A DNA stretch of 64,000 nucleotides, taken from contig OZ245030.1 of assembly GCA_965223985.1 (NCBI GenBank), positions 496,001 through 560,000 on the forward strand, written 5' to 3'. Below are positions 35,555-44,558 of this stretch, in pieces. The notes below the pieces were generated by a model. The model saw nothing but the letters and a program-made list of their open reading frames with translations. It was not told the DNA's origin and ran no database searches. This stretch comes from JAPPKS01 sp963667895 (GTDB lineage: Bacteria; Poribacteria; WGA-4E; PCPOR2b). Within the stretch, counting starts at the first letter, position 1, and each line of letters opens with the position of its first letter. Position numbers and translations under genes: made by a program.

Positions 35555-38497
35555 TTATATTTGCGTTTCTCGTAGTGCATCACGGAACACCTCAATCAGA
35601 TGTTTCGTCGTTTTGCCCGTTCCGTGTTCAATCTGATGACGACAAGAAAACCCCGCCGCAGCAATTTCAGAGTTGCCGTGTTGTTCCTCGACAGTTTTGA
35701 AAAGTTGGCGGCGACCACACTCCATTGAGACCTCGTAGTGCTCGGTTTCGTATCCGAACGACCCAGCCATGCCACAGCATCCGGAATCGATAACCTCCAC
35801 ATTGTATCCCGTCGGCAAACTCAGAACTTCCACGGATGGCGAGATTCCAATCAACGCCTTCTGATGGCAGTGACCGTGCAATAATACATTTTTCTCCGTG
35901 TCCGTATATTGCAGATGCAATTCCTCACTGTTGTGGCATGCTAATAGAAATTCTTCAATCATGAAAGCATGTTCTGCCACGAGCTTGGAGTCATCGCCGG
36001 GGATTAGGTCGACGTAATCATCACGCAGCGCCGAGATACAACTGGGTTCACATCCGATAACGGGTATGCCTTCCCGAGCATAAGGGAGGAGTTTCTTAAC
36101 GTTGTAGTGCGCATTTTCGATTGCACGCTCAAGCATCCCTTTAGATATCATGGGCCTACCACAACAACGCTTATCCGGCAAAATGACTTCAAATCCTGCG
36201 GCTTCAAGCACGGCGACTGCGGCTTTTCCGATTTGAGGTTCGTTGTAATTCATGAAGGTATCGTGAAAAAGAACAACCTGCTTACGGCTCCCCGATCGAT
36301 TTTGCGATTCTCGTTTTGCATACCACCTCTCAAACGTTTCCCGAGCGAAAGTTGGCAGCGTTCGTCGCCGGTCAATTCCGATGATTTTTTCCATCGCCCA
36401 TTTGGAGACCCCGTTATTCATAGACCAGTTAGATACCGGGGCGAACGCAGATCCAATTGCGCTGAGTTTGGCGATATTTCCAAATAGCCGGTTCCGCAGG
36501 GGTAGACCGCGCGCGTTATAGTAGTGAGCGAGGAATTCGTACTTGAGCTTTGCCATGTCCACATTGGAGGCGCACTCTGCTTTACAACCCTTACACTCCA
36601 AACAGAGGCTAAGCACGTCATATAGCCGTTTGCTTTTGAAATGTTCGGCGGGTAAACTTCCGGACAGCACCGCTCGGAGCACGTTTGCCCGCCCGCGAGT
36701 CGAATGCTCTTCCTCCTTCGTCGCCATGTAGGAGGGACACATGGTGCCGGCTAGCTTCTTGCGACACGCTCCAACACCGTTACACATCTCAATGGCGCCG
36801 GCAAATCCGCCCTGACTGGAGAAGTCGAAGTACGTATCAATCTGAATTGTTTGGTAGTTGGAACCGTAGCGCAGATTTTCGGTCATGGGCGGCGGGTCAA
36901 TGATTTTGCCCGGGTTCATGATACCCGTTGGATCGAACGCAGTTTTCACCATTCGAAACGCATTGTAGATTTGTGCACCAAATATTGTCTCAATCCATTC
37001 ACTTCGCACAAGACCGTCACCATGTTCGCCACTCATCGCTCCACCGAATTCCAACGTCATGTCCAGAACACGGTGTGCCATGTCGCGCATTTTTTGGATG
37101 TCTGTGACCTGTTTAAGATTTATTACCGGTCTAATGTGCAAGAGCCCAACACTCGCATGGGCGTAATAGACAGCTGTCGTATCGTAATTGATGAGGAGCT
37201 TTTCGAAGCGACGAACATATTCTGGCAGACTACCTACGGGTATAGCAGCGTCTTCGACAAAAGGTATGGGTTTATAATCCCCTTTCATGCCCATCATCAA
37301 CCCAAGCCCTGCCTTGCGGATATTCCACACTTGTGCTTGCTCAGCTGTTGTCATACATCGAACGAACGAATAGCCTAATCCAATCGACTTCATTTTGCGT
37401 TCAAGCGTATTGAGCTTGTCTACCAATTCGGCTTCTGATTCGCCATAAAACTCCACGGCGAGAATCGCGCATGGATCCCCCTGAATGAAGGTGCGCAGAC
37501 GCGAATATTCTAGCGACCCTTTCGTCATATCAAGGATGGTCTTATCAACTAGCTCTACTGCAGTTGGTTGGCATGCGAGAATTGGATTCACAGCTTCCAA
37601 GGATTCGATTAGCGTCTCGAAGTGGATTGCCATGACCGATGTTTTCGTGGGACGTGGAACGAGGTTAATCTTGGCTTCGACCGTTGCGGCAAGCGTTCCC
37701 TCAGATCCAACGACGATTTTGGCTAGGTTAAACGGAAGCTTAGCATCACAGCCATCTCGTCTGTATGGTGTTACTTCTTTTGATCCGGCATCGGGGATGA
37801 ACTCATCAAGGTTATACCCAGAGACGCGGCGCAGAATCCGGGGAAATCGTGCTCGGATTTCTTCAGCGTTTTCCGTCGTAACACGACATATTTCACGATA
37901 TAGATGGCTTTCAAGAGAATTTCCCTGCTTTTTAGCTTCGAGCTCGTCGAGAGAGATAGGTTCAACCGTAATCTCCTCGCCGTTGGGAAGTATCAAATCT
38001 AACGAGATCACATGATCGATAGTTTTCCCGTAAATTAACGAATGCGCCCCGGCCGAGTTGTTTCCAATCATACCTCCGACAGTTGCCTGACTACTTGTCG
38101 CCACATCCGGCGCAAACATCAGGTTATGCAGTTTCAGGTTGTGATTCAATTCGTCGAGGACAACGCCCGGCTGCACCCGTGCCCACTGCTCCTCGATGTT
38201 CACCTCAAGGATAGTGTCCATGTATTTGGACATATCTATGATAATGGCTTCACCAACTGCTTGCCCGGCGAGACTCGTCCCACCACCGCGTGCGAGGATT
38301 GGCACATTCCGCTCGTAAGCGATTTGAATTGTTTTGAGCACATCCTTTTTACGCCGGGGAATCACAACTCCAATTGGCTCAATCTGATATATGCTTGCGT
38401 CTGTACTGTATAGAACTTTAGAATACAGATCGAAGCGCACTTCGCCTTCAATATGATTGGTCAATACCTGTTCAAGCTGGTTGGTTGAGTTGTTCAT
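35555..38497 (-). CDS. FAD-binding and Fe-S dehydrogenase (D-lactate/glycolate dehydrogenase type)
   Basis: 980 residues, the fused form. Residues about 40-180 are the FAD-binding domain with ARGGGTSLAGQAVGE (near 69). An FAD-oxidase C-terminal domain follows to about 530 (SGEHGDGLVR is the typical end). Two ferredoxin-like cysteine clusters follow near 569 (CNGVGACRKK) and 632 (CLECKGCKAEC). Two CCG domains are marked by CCGRPM (about 779) and CCGMAGSFGYE (about 904). Members oxidise D-2-hydroxyacids such as D-lactate or 2-hydroxyglutarate, passing electrons to the quinone pool. Substrate is not determined by sequence alone. Confidence 0.92.
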   Translation of the reverse strand: MNNSTNQLEQVLTNHIEGEVRFDLYSKVLYSTDASIYQIEPIGVVIPRRKKDVLKTIQIAYERNVPILARGGGTSLAGQAVGEAIIIDMSKYMDTILEVNIEEQWARVQPGVVLDELNHNLKLHNLMFAPDVATSSQATVGGMIGNNSAGAHSLIYGKTIDHVISLDLILPNGEEITVEPISLDELEAKKQGNSLESHLYREICRVTTENAEEIRARFPRILRRVSGYNLDEFIPDAGSKEVTPYRRDGCDAKLPFNLAKIVVGSEGTLAATVEAKINLVPRPTKTSVMAIHFETLIESLEAVNPILACQPTAVELVDKTILDMTKGSLEYSRLRTFIQGDPCAILAVEFYGESEAELVDKLNTLERKMKSIGLGYSFVRCMTTAEQAQVWNIRKAGLGLMMGMKGDYKPIPFVEDAAIPVGSLPEYVRRFEKLLINYDTTAVYYAHASVGLLHIRPVINLKQVTDIQKMRDMAHRVLDMTLEFGGAMSGEHGDGLVRSEWIETIFGAQIYNAFRMVKTAFDPTGIMNPGKIIDPPPMTENLRYGSNYQTIQIDTYFDFSSQGGFAGAIEMCNGVGACRKKLAGTMCPSYMATKEEEHSTRGRANVLRAVLSGSLPAEHFKSKRLYDVLSLCLECKGCKAECASNVDMAKLKYEFLAHYYNARGLPLRNRLFGNIAKLSAIGSAFAPVSNWSMNNGVSKWAMEKIIGIDRRRTLPTFARETFERWYAKRESQNRSGSRKQVVLFHDTFMNYNEPQIGKAAVAVLEAAGFEVILPDKRCCGRPMISKGMLERAIENAHYNVKKLLPYAREGIPVIGCEPSCISALRDDYVDLIPGDDSKLVAEHAFMIEEFLLACHNSEELHLQYTDTEKNVLLHGHCHQKALIGISPSVEVLSLPTGYNVEVIDSGCCGMAGSFGYETEHYEVSMECGRRQLFKTVEEQHGNSEIAAAGFSCRHQIEHGTGKTTKHLIEVFRDALRETQI

Positions 38498-38673
38498 ATA
38501 GACTGTCTCCGCGACCCAATTTCCGTTCTCTCCTTTGATGAACTTTACTTTTCCCGCTCATGCGATTTGGGGTGGCAGTACGAGTTGTTCGTCCACTATC
38601 GCCCGGGCTGATTGGTTAACATCCAAGGTTGGGGGCCGGGTGTTAACAGTGATATCGAACCCACTCACGAGTG

Positions 38674-39498
38674 CTAAACCCGCTGAGACGGTAAGTACTC
38701 CACACCCAACTTTTGACAGATTCTTTTCGCGCCTGTTAGTCGCGGATAAAGCTCGAACGCTGTATTCAGCATTCGCTCTGCCTGGATGTGCCGGTTGATG
38801 TCGAAATAAAACTCCGCGAGCTTCTTATAAATCCACGCTGTTTCACGTTTTGGCAAATTCAGGGCACAGACCCTTTCTAAATCGGCGGGAATGTCTTCTA
38901 GACGCTGCGGATGGGTGAGAAAGTAAAGATAGACTTGTCTAAGCCGTGCTTTGATTTCATCAGCAAAATGGTGAAAAAACACGCGACGTTTTTCATGTGA
39001 GATTAACGATTCATAAATTCGCATCGCCGTTCGATAGTTTCCAAGGGTATAGTACGCTTCCGCAATGAGGAATTCACAGTCCCGACTGTCCGCGTAATTC
39101 AGAAACTCATCAATATGAACTTTTTTGTCCTCACGCTGCAACTGTTCATAAATCCGGATGCCTGCTTCATCATTTCGGTTCAGCAACTCCTGAAACATGA
39201 GTTCGTATTTCTGCCGCTTTTGCGTTGCCTTTCTAAGATTCTTAAGGTAGGCAGCCTGCAGTTGATGTTCTTCATCTGCGGCGTCTAGCGTCATGTCGTA
39301 TTTCAATCTTTGCTGGGAATAGCAAAGCGTCTCGTAAGCAGTGCAGATTTGACGGAACATCCGCTCGGCGAATTCCTCACGCCCCGGGTTCTTATCTGGA
39401 TGGTATCGCTTCGCAAGCTTACGGAATGCCTTTTTGATTTCCGCTGCTGTGGCTTTGCGATTGACTTCCAATATACGATAGTAGTCTGGAATGTGCAT
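38674..39498 (-). CDS. J-domain protein with helical repeats
   Basis: 274 residues. Residues 3-70 form a canonical J domain (DYYRILEVNRKATAAEIKKA, HPD at 33-35, KNPG following). The remainder is predicted helical with TPR-like units (FLIAEAYYTLGNYRTAMRIY, AERMLNTAFELYPR). There is no Gly/Phe or zinc domain, so this is a type III J protein. It is the second J/TPR protein in the window (the first at 16171-17001); the two differ enough not to be a recent duplication. A possible promoter lies at 39583-39611. Confidence 0.85.
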   Translation of the reverse strand: MHIPDYYRILEVNRKATAAEIKKAFRKLAKRYHPDKNPGREEFAERMFRQICTAYETLCYSQQRLKYDMTLDAADEEHQLQAAYLKNLRKATQKRQKYELMFQELLNRNDEAGIRIYEQLQREDKKVHIDEFLNYADSRDCEFLIAEAYYTLGNYRTAMRIYESLISHEKRRVFFHHFADEIKARLRQVYLYFLTHPQRLEDIPADLERVCALNLPKRETAWIYKKLAEFYFDINRHIQAERMLNTAFELYPRLTGAKRICQKLGVEYLPSQRV

Positions 39499-39582
39499 CT
39501 GACTTATAATGGTTTTTATGTGGTCTATACTAATTGGATTATGTGTTGATGAATTTCAGCGGCGTGAAACCTGTATTTTTCT

Positions 39583-39611
39583 ATCATCTCACAGTATTAT
39601 TGTTTTGTCAA
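39583..39611 (-). promoter_or_regulatory. Possible promoter of the second J-domain gene
   Basis: Minus-strand TTGACA (39611-39606), 17-bp spacer, then GATGAT (39588-39583, four of six consensus bases), about 85 bp upstream of the ATG. The -35 box is perfect but the -10 box is weak. Confidence 0.35.
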
Positions 39612-39869
39612 GGCAAACTTCTGTGCTCTATACGCCACGCTGGTTTCGAAAGCGGCTTCATCTGCCGGAGATTCGATATTGTGAAGATGAAACACCAATT
39701 CGGGGCAAGGTCGAAATACAGGCCTTACAGAGAATCAGATGGGAATAATCGGGATGAAATGTACATGGGCAGTCTGCCGGAGGTTTCAATCCATGCACAC
39801 GTGTAAGATTAGGTTGGGGTTCTGGGCTGTTGTACGTGGCGATACCGGAAAGCTAATATTGGGATTGGA

Positions 39870-40082
39870 GAGTGCGCCCAGGCGACTGCTTCGTTGCCCT
39901 TCAGCGCGAAGACGGACACTGGGAAATCACAGCATACTGGGGGCCAATCCCACTGTAGTCGACACATCACGATCGCAACCGATCAAGAAGGGTATCTTGC
40001 ACATGTCTTGAAGGTTGGCCACCACAGCAAGATAATACTACGCCGCGTGCACATCAGAGGTAATGAACTCGAAGATGTATAA
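39870..40082 (+). pseudogene. Possible decayed small gene
   Basis: In the 677-bp gap 39499-40175 the plus strand has two adjoining protein-like stretches in different frames: DCFVALQREDGHWEITAYWG, then, after a frame shift, ITIATDQEGYLAHVLKVGHH running to a stop at 40080-40082. Composition looks protein-like but I recognise no family. It could be a frameshifted remnant or chance. Nothing else in the gap is recognisable. Confidence 0.3.
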
Positions 40083-40175
40083 AATAGGAATTTACGAACC
40101 GAATCGTGAATCGGTGGATGTTGCCTTGATGGGAGCATCTTTGCACCGGATAGCATGGCCCGGATTGCTATGCCA

Positions 40176-41132
40176 TCAGAAACGAATCCCTAATTGCTCA
40201 GGAGAATCCTGATTCTCAACGGGGGACAATTCCGTTTTTGCAGCAGAAATAATTTTCGCTGCACCATCAGCCGGATCGAAACTCTCGCTGCCCAACTTAA
40301 TTAAATCCGCGTTACCTCTTGGTGGATTGTCAAAGTATCTTGGATCTACGACAAACAGTGGCAGGTTCATACTGAGAGCCGTTCGTGCGGTGTTGAAGGT
40401 TCCAGACATCTTACCCTGTGAATCTCTCTCAGGCGGTGCTTCAATCACGACAACTGCCTTGGAAAGCCCGCAAATGAGTTTATTCCGAGCCATCGCATTA
40501 TGCGCCAACCACTTGACACCCGGATTAAATTGCGAAACCGCTAGCACATCCTCCTGCCAGTCAAACTCTCTGAACGCGCTTTTCTGTCGCAGTTTCTTGA
40601 TACCGTAAGGCAGCACCATTGTCGTTGTTCCCTTTTCAGCTAACGCGCCCAAATGGGCTTCTGAGTCCACCCCTTTGGCGTACCCGGATACGACATTTAA
40701 TCCTTCGTTTGCGAGTTCAGCGGCGAGCTTCCGTGCAACGCGGATCCCCGTATCCGACACATTCCGCGATCCTACGATTGCAACCCCATCAGCAGTTAGC
40801 AGCTTTCGTTCACCCTTGATAAACAGCATTGGCGCATTTTTGAGGAGACGCGGTGGAAAATCGGGATGTCTTGGGTGAATAATATCGACACGCATATTTT
40901 TAAGCTGCTCATACTCTGCAAATACTTTTTCCTCATCATCTGCGCGAATTCTGTTAAGAAATTTCGATAGTTCTGGAAATTGGGTTGAGAGATCACTTGG
41001 TCGCCTCGGCAACCTTTCAGACTGGAAGTCTTTCTTTTCGAGTGTTGTCGCTATCGAAGTTAGAGCCTTAGGGCCAATTCCGCGCGTCCTAAAGAGCCAA
41101 AACCAAAAAAAAGTATCTTCCTCGATGTTCAT
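40176..41132 (-). CDS. DprA/Smf-like SLOG-domain protein paired with a phosphoribosyltransferase
   Basis: 318 residues. Helix-hairpin-helix-like N-terminus (GIGPKALTSI, residues 18-27), then the Rossmann-like SMF/DprA core: GSRNVSDTG (121-129), SGYAKGVDSEAHLGAL (149-164), RNKLICGLSKAVVVIEA (216-232). It has no C-terminal winged-helix domain, and the usual VPG/GN segment is altered to VVDPRYFDNPPRGNADLI. Classical DprA loads RecA on incoming single-stranded DNA. Here the 4-bp overlap with a ComF-like phosphoribosyltransferase gene (41129-41132) suggests a two-gene system, either competence-derived or defence-related. Function inferred. Confidence 0.82.
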   Translation of the reverse strand: MNIEEDTFFWFWLFRTRGIGPKALTSIATTLEKKDFQSERLPRRPSDLSTQFPELSKFLNRIRADDEEKVFAEYEQLKNMRVDIIHPRHPDFPPRLLKNAPMLFIKGERKLLTADGVAIVGSRNVSDTGIRVARKLAAELANEGLNVVSGYAKGVDSEAHLGALAEKGTTTMVLPYGIKKLRQKSAFREFDWQEDVLAVSQFNPGVKWLAHNAMARNKLICGLSKAVVVIEAPPERDSQGKMSGTFNTARTALSMNLPLFVVDPRYFDNPPRGNADLIKLGSESFDPADGAAKIISAAKTELSPVENQDSPEQLGIRF

Positions 41133-41800
41133 CTTTTCGTCCTTGTTTGGGTAAGCATTGGTAGGTATAGAATCTTAGTTGAATCTTTGCCTGTCCGCGT
41201 TTGCGTAAGTGTTAGGACGAGCACACGACTTACACGCCCCTGTTCATAGAGAACATCGGTTGCTTCTTTCAAGGTTGTCCCTGAGTCATAGAGATCATCA
41301 AATAGCAAGACACAGTGCTCCTTCAAATCCTGAGATTGCACAACAAACGCCCCTTGGATTTCCGTATGTTTGCTTTCTACATCTGGAAGATTCTTGAGCA
41401 ATGCCGTCCGTTTAACCTTAGTCAGATAATCAGTGCGGACTGGTCGATTCAACAGATCTCCTATTTTCGCTGCGATTTTGAGGACGGGTTGAAAAGACCT
41501 ATTTATATCTGAAGGGGGTATAGGAATAATTGCCCTAATGTAAGGGAGGACAGGGTGGCCATCAACTGCAAATTCTTCTTTGACGAATTTAGCTGCGATT
41601 TCTGCGATAGGTTGAATCCTACTCCGGTCATGGCGATATTTTACCTGATAAACTAATTCGCCAATTTCAGTGCGCTCTGTATCGTATGTTCCATCTGGCA
41701 AGAGACGACTTGATACCGTGTGAAAATCTAAAGCATATCCTGCCCGCCAATTCCCGTAAATTTCCTGTCGATTGATTTGTAATCCTGCTATCTCTGCCAT
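41129..41800 (-). CDS. ComF-like phosphoribosyltransferase
   Basis: 223 residues. The PRPP-binding signature is LLFDDLYDSGTT (residues 165-176), preceded by the hood region IIPIPPSDINRSFQPVLKIA (91-110), as in ComF. The zinc finger usual at the ComF N-terminus is absent. The C-terminus carries a short internal repeat (LTQTRT twice within 20 residues). It starts 2 bp inside the trailing frame of a decayed amidotransferase and overlaps the DprA-like gene by 4 bp, indicating coupled translation. Enzymatic substrate unknown. Confidence 0.82.
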   Translation of the reverse strand: MAEIAGLQINRQEIYGNWRAGYALDFHTVSSRLLPDGTYDTERTEIGELVYQVKYRHDRSRIQPIAEIAAKFVKEEFAVDGHPVLPYIRAIIPIPPSDINRSFQPVLKIAAKIGDLLNRPVRTDYLTKVKRTALLKNLPDVESKHTEIQGAFVVQSQDLKEHCVLLFDDLYDSGTTLKEATDVLYEQGRVSRVLVLTLTQTRTGKDSTKILYLPMLTQTRTKR

Positions 41801-42081
41801 ACACTCACATCCTTTGCTTGTGCTTCGCGCACCTAAAAGCAGTCCCCGAAGGCAGCCCGGATCGCGATCTCCTCAGTTGCGACAGCGACAAAATCATCCG
41901 TTTCGGTTCGGTAAGGAGTAGCGGTTTGAAGGCGAAGGGATCTTTGGAAAACCCGATATAATTCTCTGTCGCCGCAAGGTAGCTGAACGAGCCATCTAAA
42001 TCGGTAAGCGACGCATCTAACGCTTCTTTGAATGTGAACCCTTGGGACAATCTGCTTGAGAACCTTGACATCTGTCGGCTT
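41788..42081 (-). pseudogene. Remnant of a class-II glutamine amidotransferase (GlxB/GltB type)
   Basis: Minus-strand fragments in two frames join to a C-terminal part of an Ntn-type amidotransferase: KPTDVKVLKQIVP, then (other frame) FKEALDASLTDLDGSFSYLA and GFSKDPFAFKPLLLTE, then (first frame) TDDFVAVATEEIAIRAAFG. An in-frame stop follows, then AKDVSVWQR and a final stop at 41788-41790, inside the start region of the phosphoribosyltransferase gene. At least two frameshifts and one stop make it non-functional. The upstream end is cut off by the transposase remnant. The overlap suggests it was once the first gene of this operon. Confidence 0.7.
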
Positions 42082-42541
42082 AATCAGGTTTGGGTCGGTG
42101 ATATTACCTAGTGTCCGACTCAAGGAGCAATTCGTCTATGTTTCGGTATTAATGGACGTATTCACCCGAATAGCAAGAGGCTGGCAACTGAGTCAACATT
42201 TGACAGAACCTCTCACATTGAGACCGTTGCAACAGGCATTAAGCCGAAGCGTTCCGGAAATTCACCATAGTGACCGGGGGGTTCAATATCTTTCGACAGC
42301 TTATATTTCCACTCCCATCGGTTATGGGGTTGAGATTTCCTTAGCTCATAGGGGACGTCCTTGGGAGAACGGCTATGCCGAAAGACTTATCCGAACGCTG
42401 AAGGAAAATGAGTACAATGATATAATGGACGCTAGAGAACGAATCGGGCATTTTATTGTACAGGTTTATAATCAGAAATCACCTCACTCAGCGTTAGGTT
42501 ACTTGACGCCGATTGAATTTGAGAAACAATACTTGTCTTAA
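42079..42541 (+). pseudogene. IS3-family transposase fragment with a 1-nt frameshift
   Basis: The DDE catalytic core is readable: NQVWVGDIT, then VLMDVFTR (first D), HHSDRGVQYLS (second D), and WENGYAERLIRTLK (E), with exactly 35 residues between the second D and E. The N-terminal region of OrfB and all of OrfA are missing. One extra G at 42111 breaks ...DIT-Y-VRLKEQF; removing it restores TYVRL. It is the only plus-strand gene in the window, and the C-terminus (SALGYLTPIEFEKQYLS) is complete. No terminal inverted repeats were identified. It interrupts the amidotransferase remnant. Confidence 0.85.
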
Positions 42542-42643
42542 CTTCGCTTATTTCTGGTCTAAATTAGCGTTGGCACTTAAAATACGTTGGTGAAGACAGG
42601 AGTAAGAAATTTGCTGTCCGAGGGGAGTTATGTTAAATTAAGC

Positions 42644-43534
42644 CTACTTGCGCCGTGAGAGATATGACGACAGTGCGTAATCAAACGGCGTTGACGTGTC
42701 GATTTGCACATAGTCAATTAAGCTTGCCCCGCATCCCCGCCGATAATCCTGAATGAACGTATGCAGCTGTTCGAGATAACCCGCTTTAAGCGCCTCTGAC
42801 TGGGTTGGCAACGTTTTGCCGGTCTCCATGTCCTGGAAGACAGTCGGTCCTTCGAACGGAAATGTCATCTCGGCACTATCGAGCAGATGGAAAACAATGA
42901 CCTCATGTTTGCGATGGCGGAAGTGCTTGAGTGCGGAGAGTACCTCTGATTGCTGGTCTAGGAGATCGGAGATGACAATCACCAAACCGCGGCGAATAAT
43001 CCGCTTGGCGAGTTCATGTAGGATTGAGCTGATATTCGTTTCGTTTCCGGGTTGAGCGTTTTCGAGCACCGACATGATTGCGTGCAGGTGGGGCGCGGCG
43101 CCACGGGGTGGAATGTATTCCCGGATATGGTTGTCGAAAACCACCAAACCGACGGAATCGCGTTGCTTGAGCATTAGATAGGAAAGTGATGCGGCGAGGT
43201 AGCAACCGTACTCAAACTTTGAGAGAGTTTTTTCATCGTACTTATAGCTCATCGAGCCGCTCGCATCAAGCAAGACATAGGCACGAAGGTTTGTTTCCTC
43301 TTCAAATTTCTTGACATAGTAGCGATCTGATTTGCCGTACACTTTCCAGTCGATATATCGGATTTCGTCGCCGGGCATGTATTGACGGTGTTCGGCAAAT
43401 TCAACGCTGAAGCCTTGATAGGGGCTTTTGTGCAGACCTGTGATAAAACCTTCTACAACGAGACGTGCAACCAACTCCATGTCGCCTAATCGAGAAAGCG
43501 CAACGGGATCTAGGTAGCTATGAGATGTTTTCAT
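42644..43534 (-). CDS. DUF58-family protein with VWA-like fold
   Basis: 296 residues. The DUF58 signature is VEFAEHRQYMPGDEIRYIDWKVYGKSDRYYVK, of which I rely on GDEIRYIDWKVYGKSDRY. A VWA-type metal site follows: LLDASGSMSY (DxSGS MIDAS start). DUF58 proteins normally lie next to MoxR AAA+ ATPases, whose chaperone targets they are thought to be. Here no moxR is adjacent, but in other bacteria DUF58 and DUF4159 genes share clusters and a DUF4159 domain occurs 28 kb away. It lies 39 bp before the TrmJ-like gene. Confidence 0.88.
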   Translation of the reverse strand: MKTSHSYLDPVALSRLGDMELVARLVVEGFITGLHKSPYQGFSVEFAEHRQYMPGDEIRYIDWKVYGKSDRYYVKKFEEETNLRAYVLLDASGSMSYKYDEKTLSKFEYGCYLAASLSYLMLKQRDSVGLVVFDNHIREYIPPRGAAPHLHAIMSVLENAQPGNETNISSILHELAKRIIRRGLVIVISDLLDQQSEVLSALKHFRHRKHEVIVFHLLDSAEMTFPFEGPTVFQDMETGKTLPTQSEALKAGYLEQLHTFIQDYRRGCGASLIDYVQIDTSTPFDYALSSYLSRRK

Positions 43535-43573
43535 TGAATCTCCGCAAAACTTGAAAAGAAAAAAGCGTGCAAC

Positions 43574-44455
43574 CTACAGCTCTGTCGATGGATTATTGGC
43601 GATTTCTTCAAAACGCTGATTCAACCGTTCAATGTACCGCCTCGTCGTTGAAAAGAACATGTCCAACGTGGCAATATCCCGCTCCTCCAGTCGTGTTCTT
43701 GAAAATACGCGCCTCAACGAGCGGAGATACGTCTCCCAGTCGCGATTGTAAGGCGAAACGCCAATTTGCTTGAGTAAATCAATTACCCGATTGTAAAACG
43801 CTTCAACCTCCCCTATCTCAGCATAATTCAGTTCGGCAGATGGAATATCTCCCGCGCTAGCGAGAAAAATTTCGTAGGCGAAAACCTGTACGGCTTGCGC
43901 CAAGTTCAAGGATGGGTTTTTAGTCGCCATCGGGATGCTCGCCGTCAACTGGCAACGGCTAATGTGATGGGTCGATAAACCAAAATCCTCACGTCCGAAA
44001 AGCAGAGCGACCGGTTGATTTTGTGAAATAGCGGCAATTTCCTGCGCTGCTTCCCTCGCGGGGGTGGCAGGAGGCAACTTGGGCTCGCGTAGCCGATGGG
44101 TTGTGCCAACGACAAAGTGAATTCCTTCAAGCGCTTCCTCCAGCGTTTCTACGACGCAGCAGTTTTCGACAATCTCCGCTGCACCGTGCGCCATGTACCA
44201 TGTTGCACTGACGTCCCAAAATGGAACGGGGTTTACCAGATAGAACTGCGACAGTCCCATCCCTTTTATCGCCCGAGCGGCAGATCCAATATTGCCCGGT
44301 TCCCTCGGCTCAAGCAGAATGATTCGGATGTTCTTCAGATTCCTCGGTACATTGACATCTATGGCTCGGTAACGAGCGGCAGACTCGGTTGCCTGTGAAT
44401 CTTCGGCTATATTGGACCTTGTTGTCATCGGGCGATCTTTTTGCGAAATCAGCAA
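43574..44455 (-). CDS. TrmJ-like SPOUT RNA 2'-O-methyltransferase
   Basis: 293 residues. The SPOUT core begins at LKNIRIILLEPREPGNIGSA (about residue 40) and contains the knot-forming motifs ARAIKGMGLSQFYLVNP, VALLFGREDFGLS and PMATKNPSLNLAQAVQVFAYE, closely like TrmJ, which methylates the ribose of position 32 in tRNA with SAM. The first about 35 residues are not conserved; MTTRSNIAED (residue 10) is an alternative start. Confidence 0.9.
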   Translation of the reverse strand: MLISQKDRPMTTRSNIAEDSQATESAARYRAIDVNVPRNLKNIRIILLEPREPGNIGSAARAIKGMGLSQFYLVNPVPFWDVSATWYMAHGAAEIVENCCVVETLEEALEGIHFVVGTTHRLREPKLPPATPAREAAQEIAAISQNQPVALLFGREDFGLSTHHISRCQLTASIPMATKNPSLNLAQAVQVFAYEIFLASAGDIPSAELNYAEIGEVEAFYNRVIDLLKQIGVSPYNRDWETYLRSLRRVFSRTRLEERDIATLDMFFSTTRRYIERLNQRFEEIANNPSTEL

Positions 44456-44558
44456 TGGCGTGAATGGAATGCCGGCTGTTTGTCGGTTTTGTCAAGCCAA
44501 TCAAAATTTGAATAACAGGGTGCTACTCTTGACTTAGGCATATCTACTTCTTTGCTTG

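Noticed and set aside
40176..41132. Calling the DprA-like gene canonical dprA
   Set aside because: No winged-helix domain, altered C-terminal motif and coupling to a phosphoribosyltransferase; kept as DprA-like.
42056..42541. Intact transposase starting at 42056
   Set aside because: The first residues of that frame do not match IS3 proteins; the true upstream homology is in another frame, separated by one extra base.
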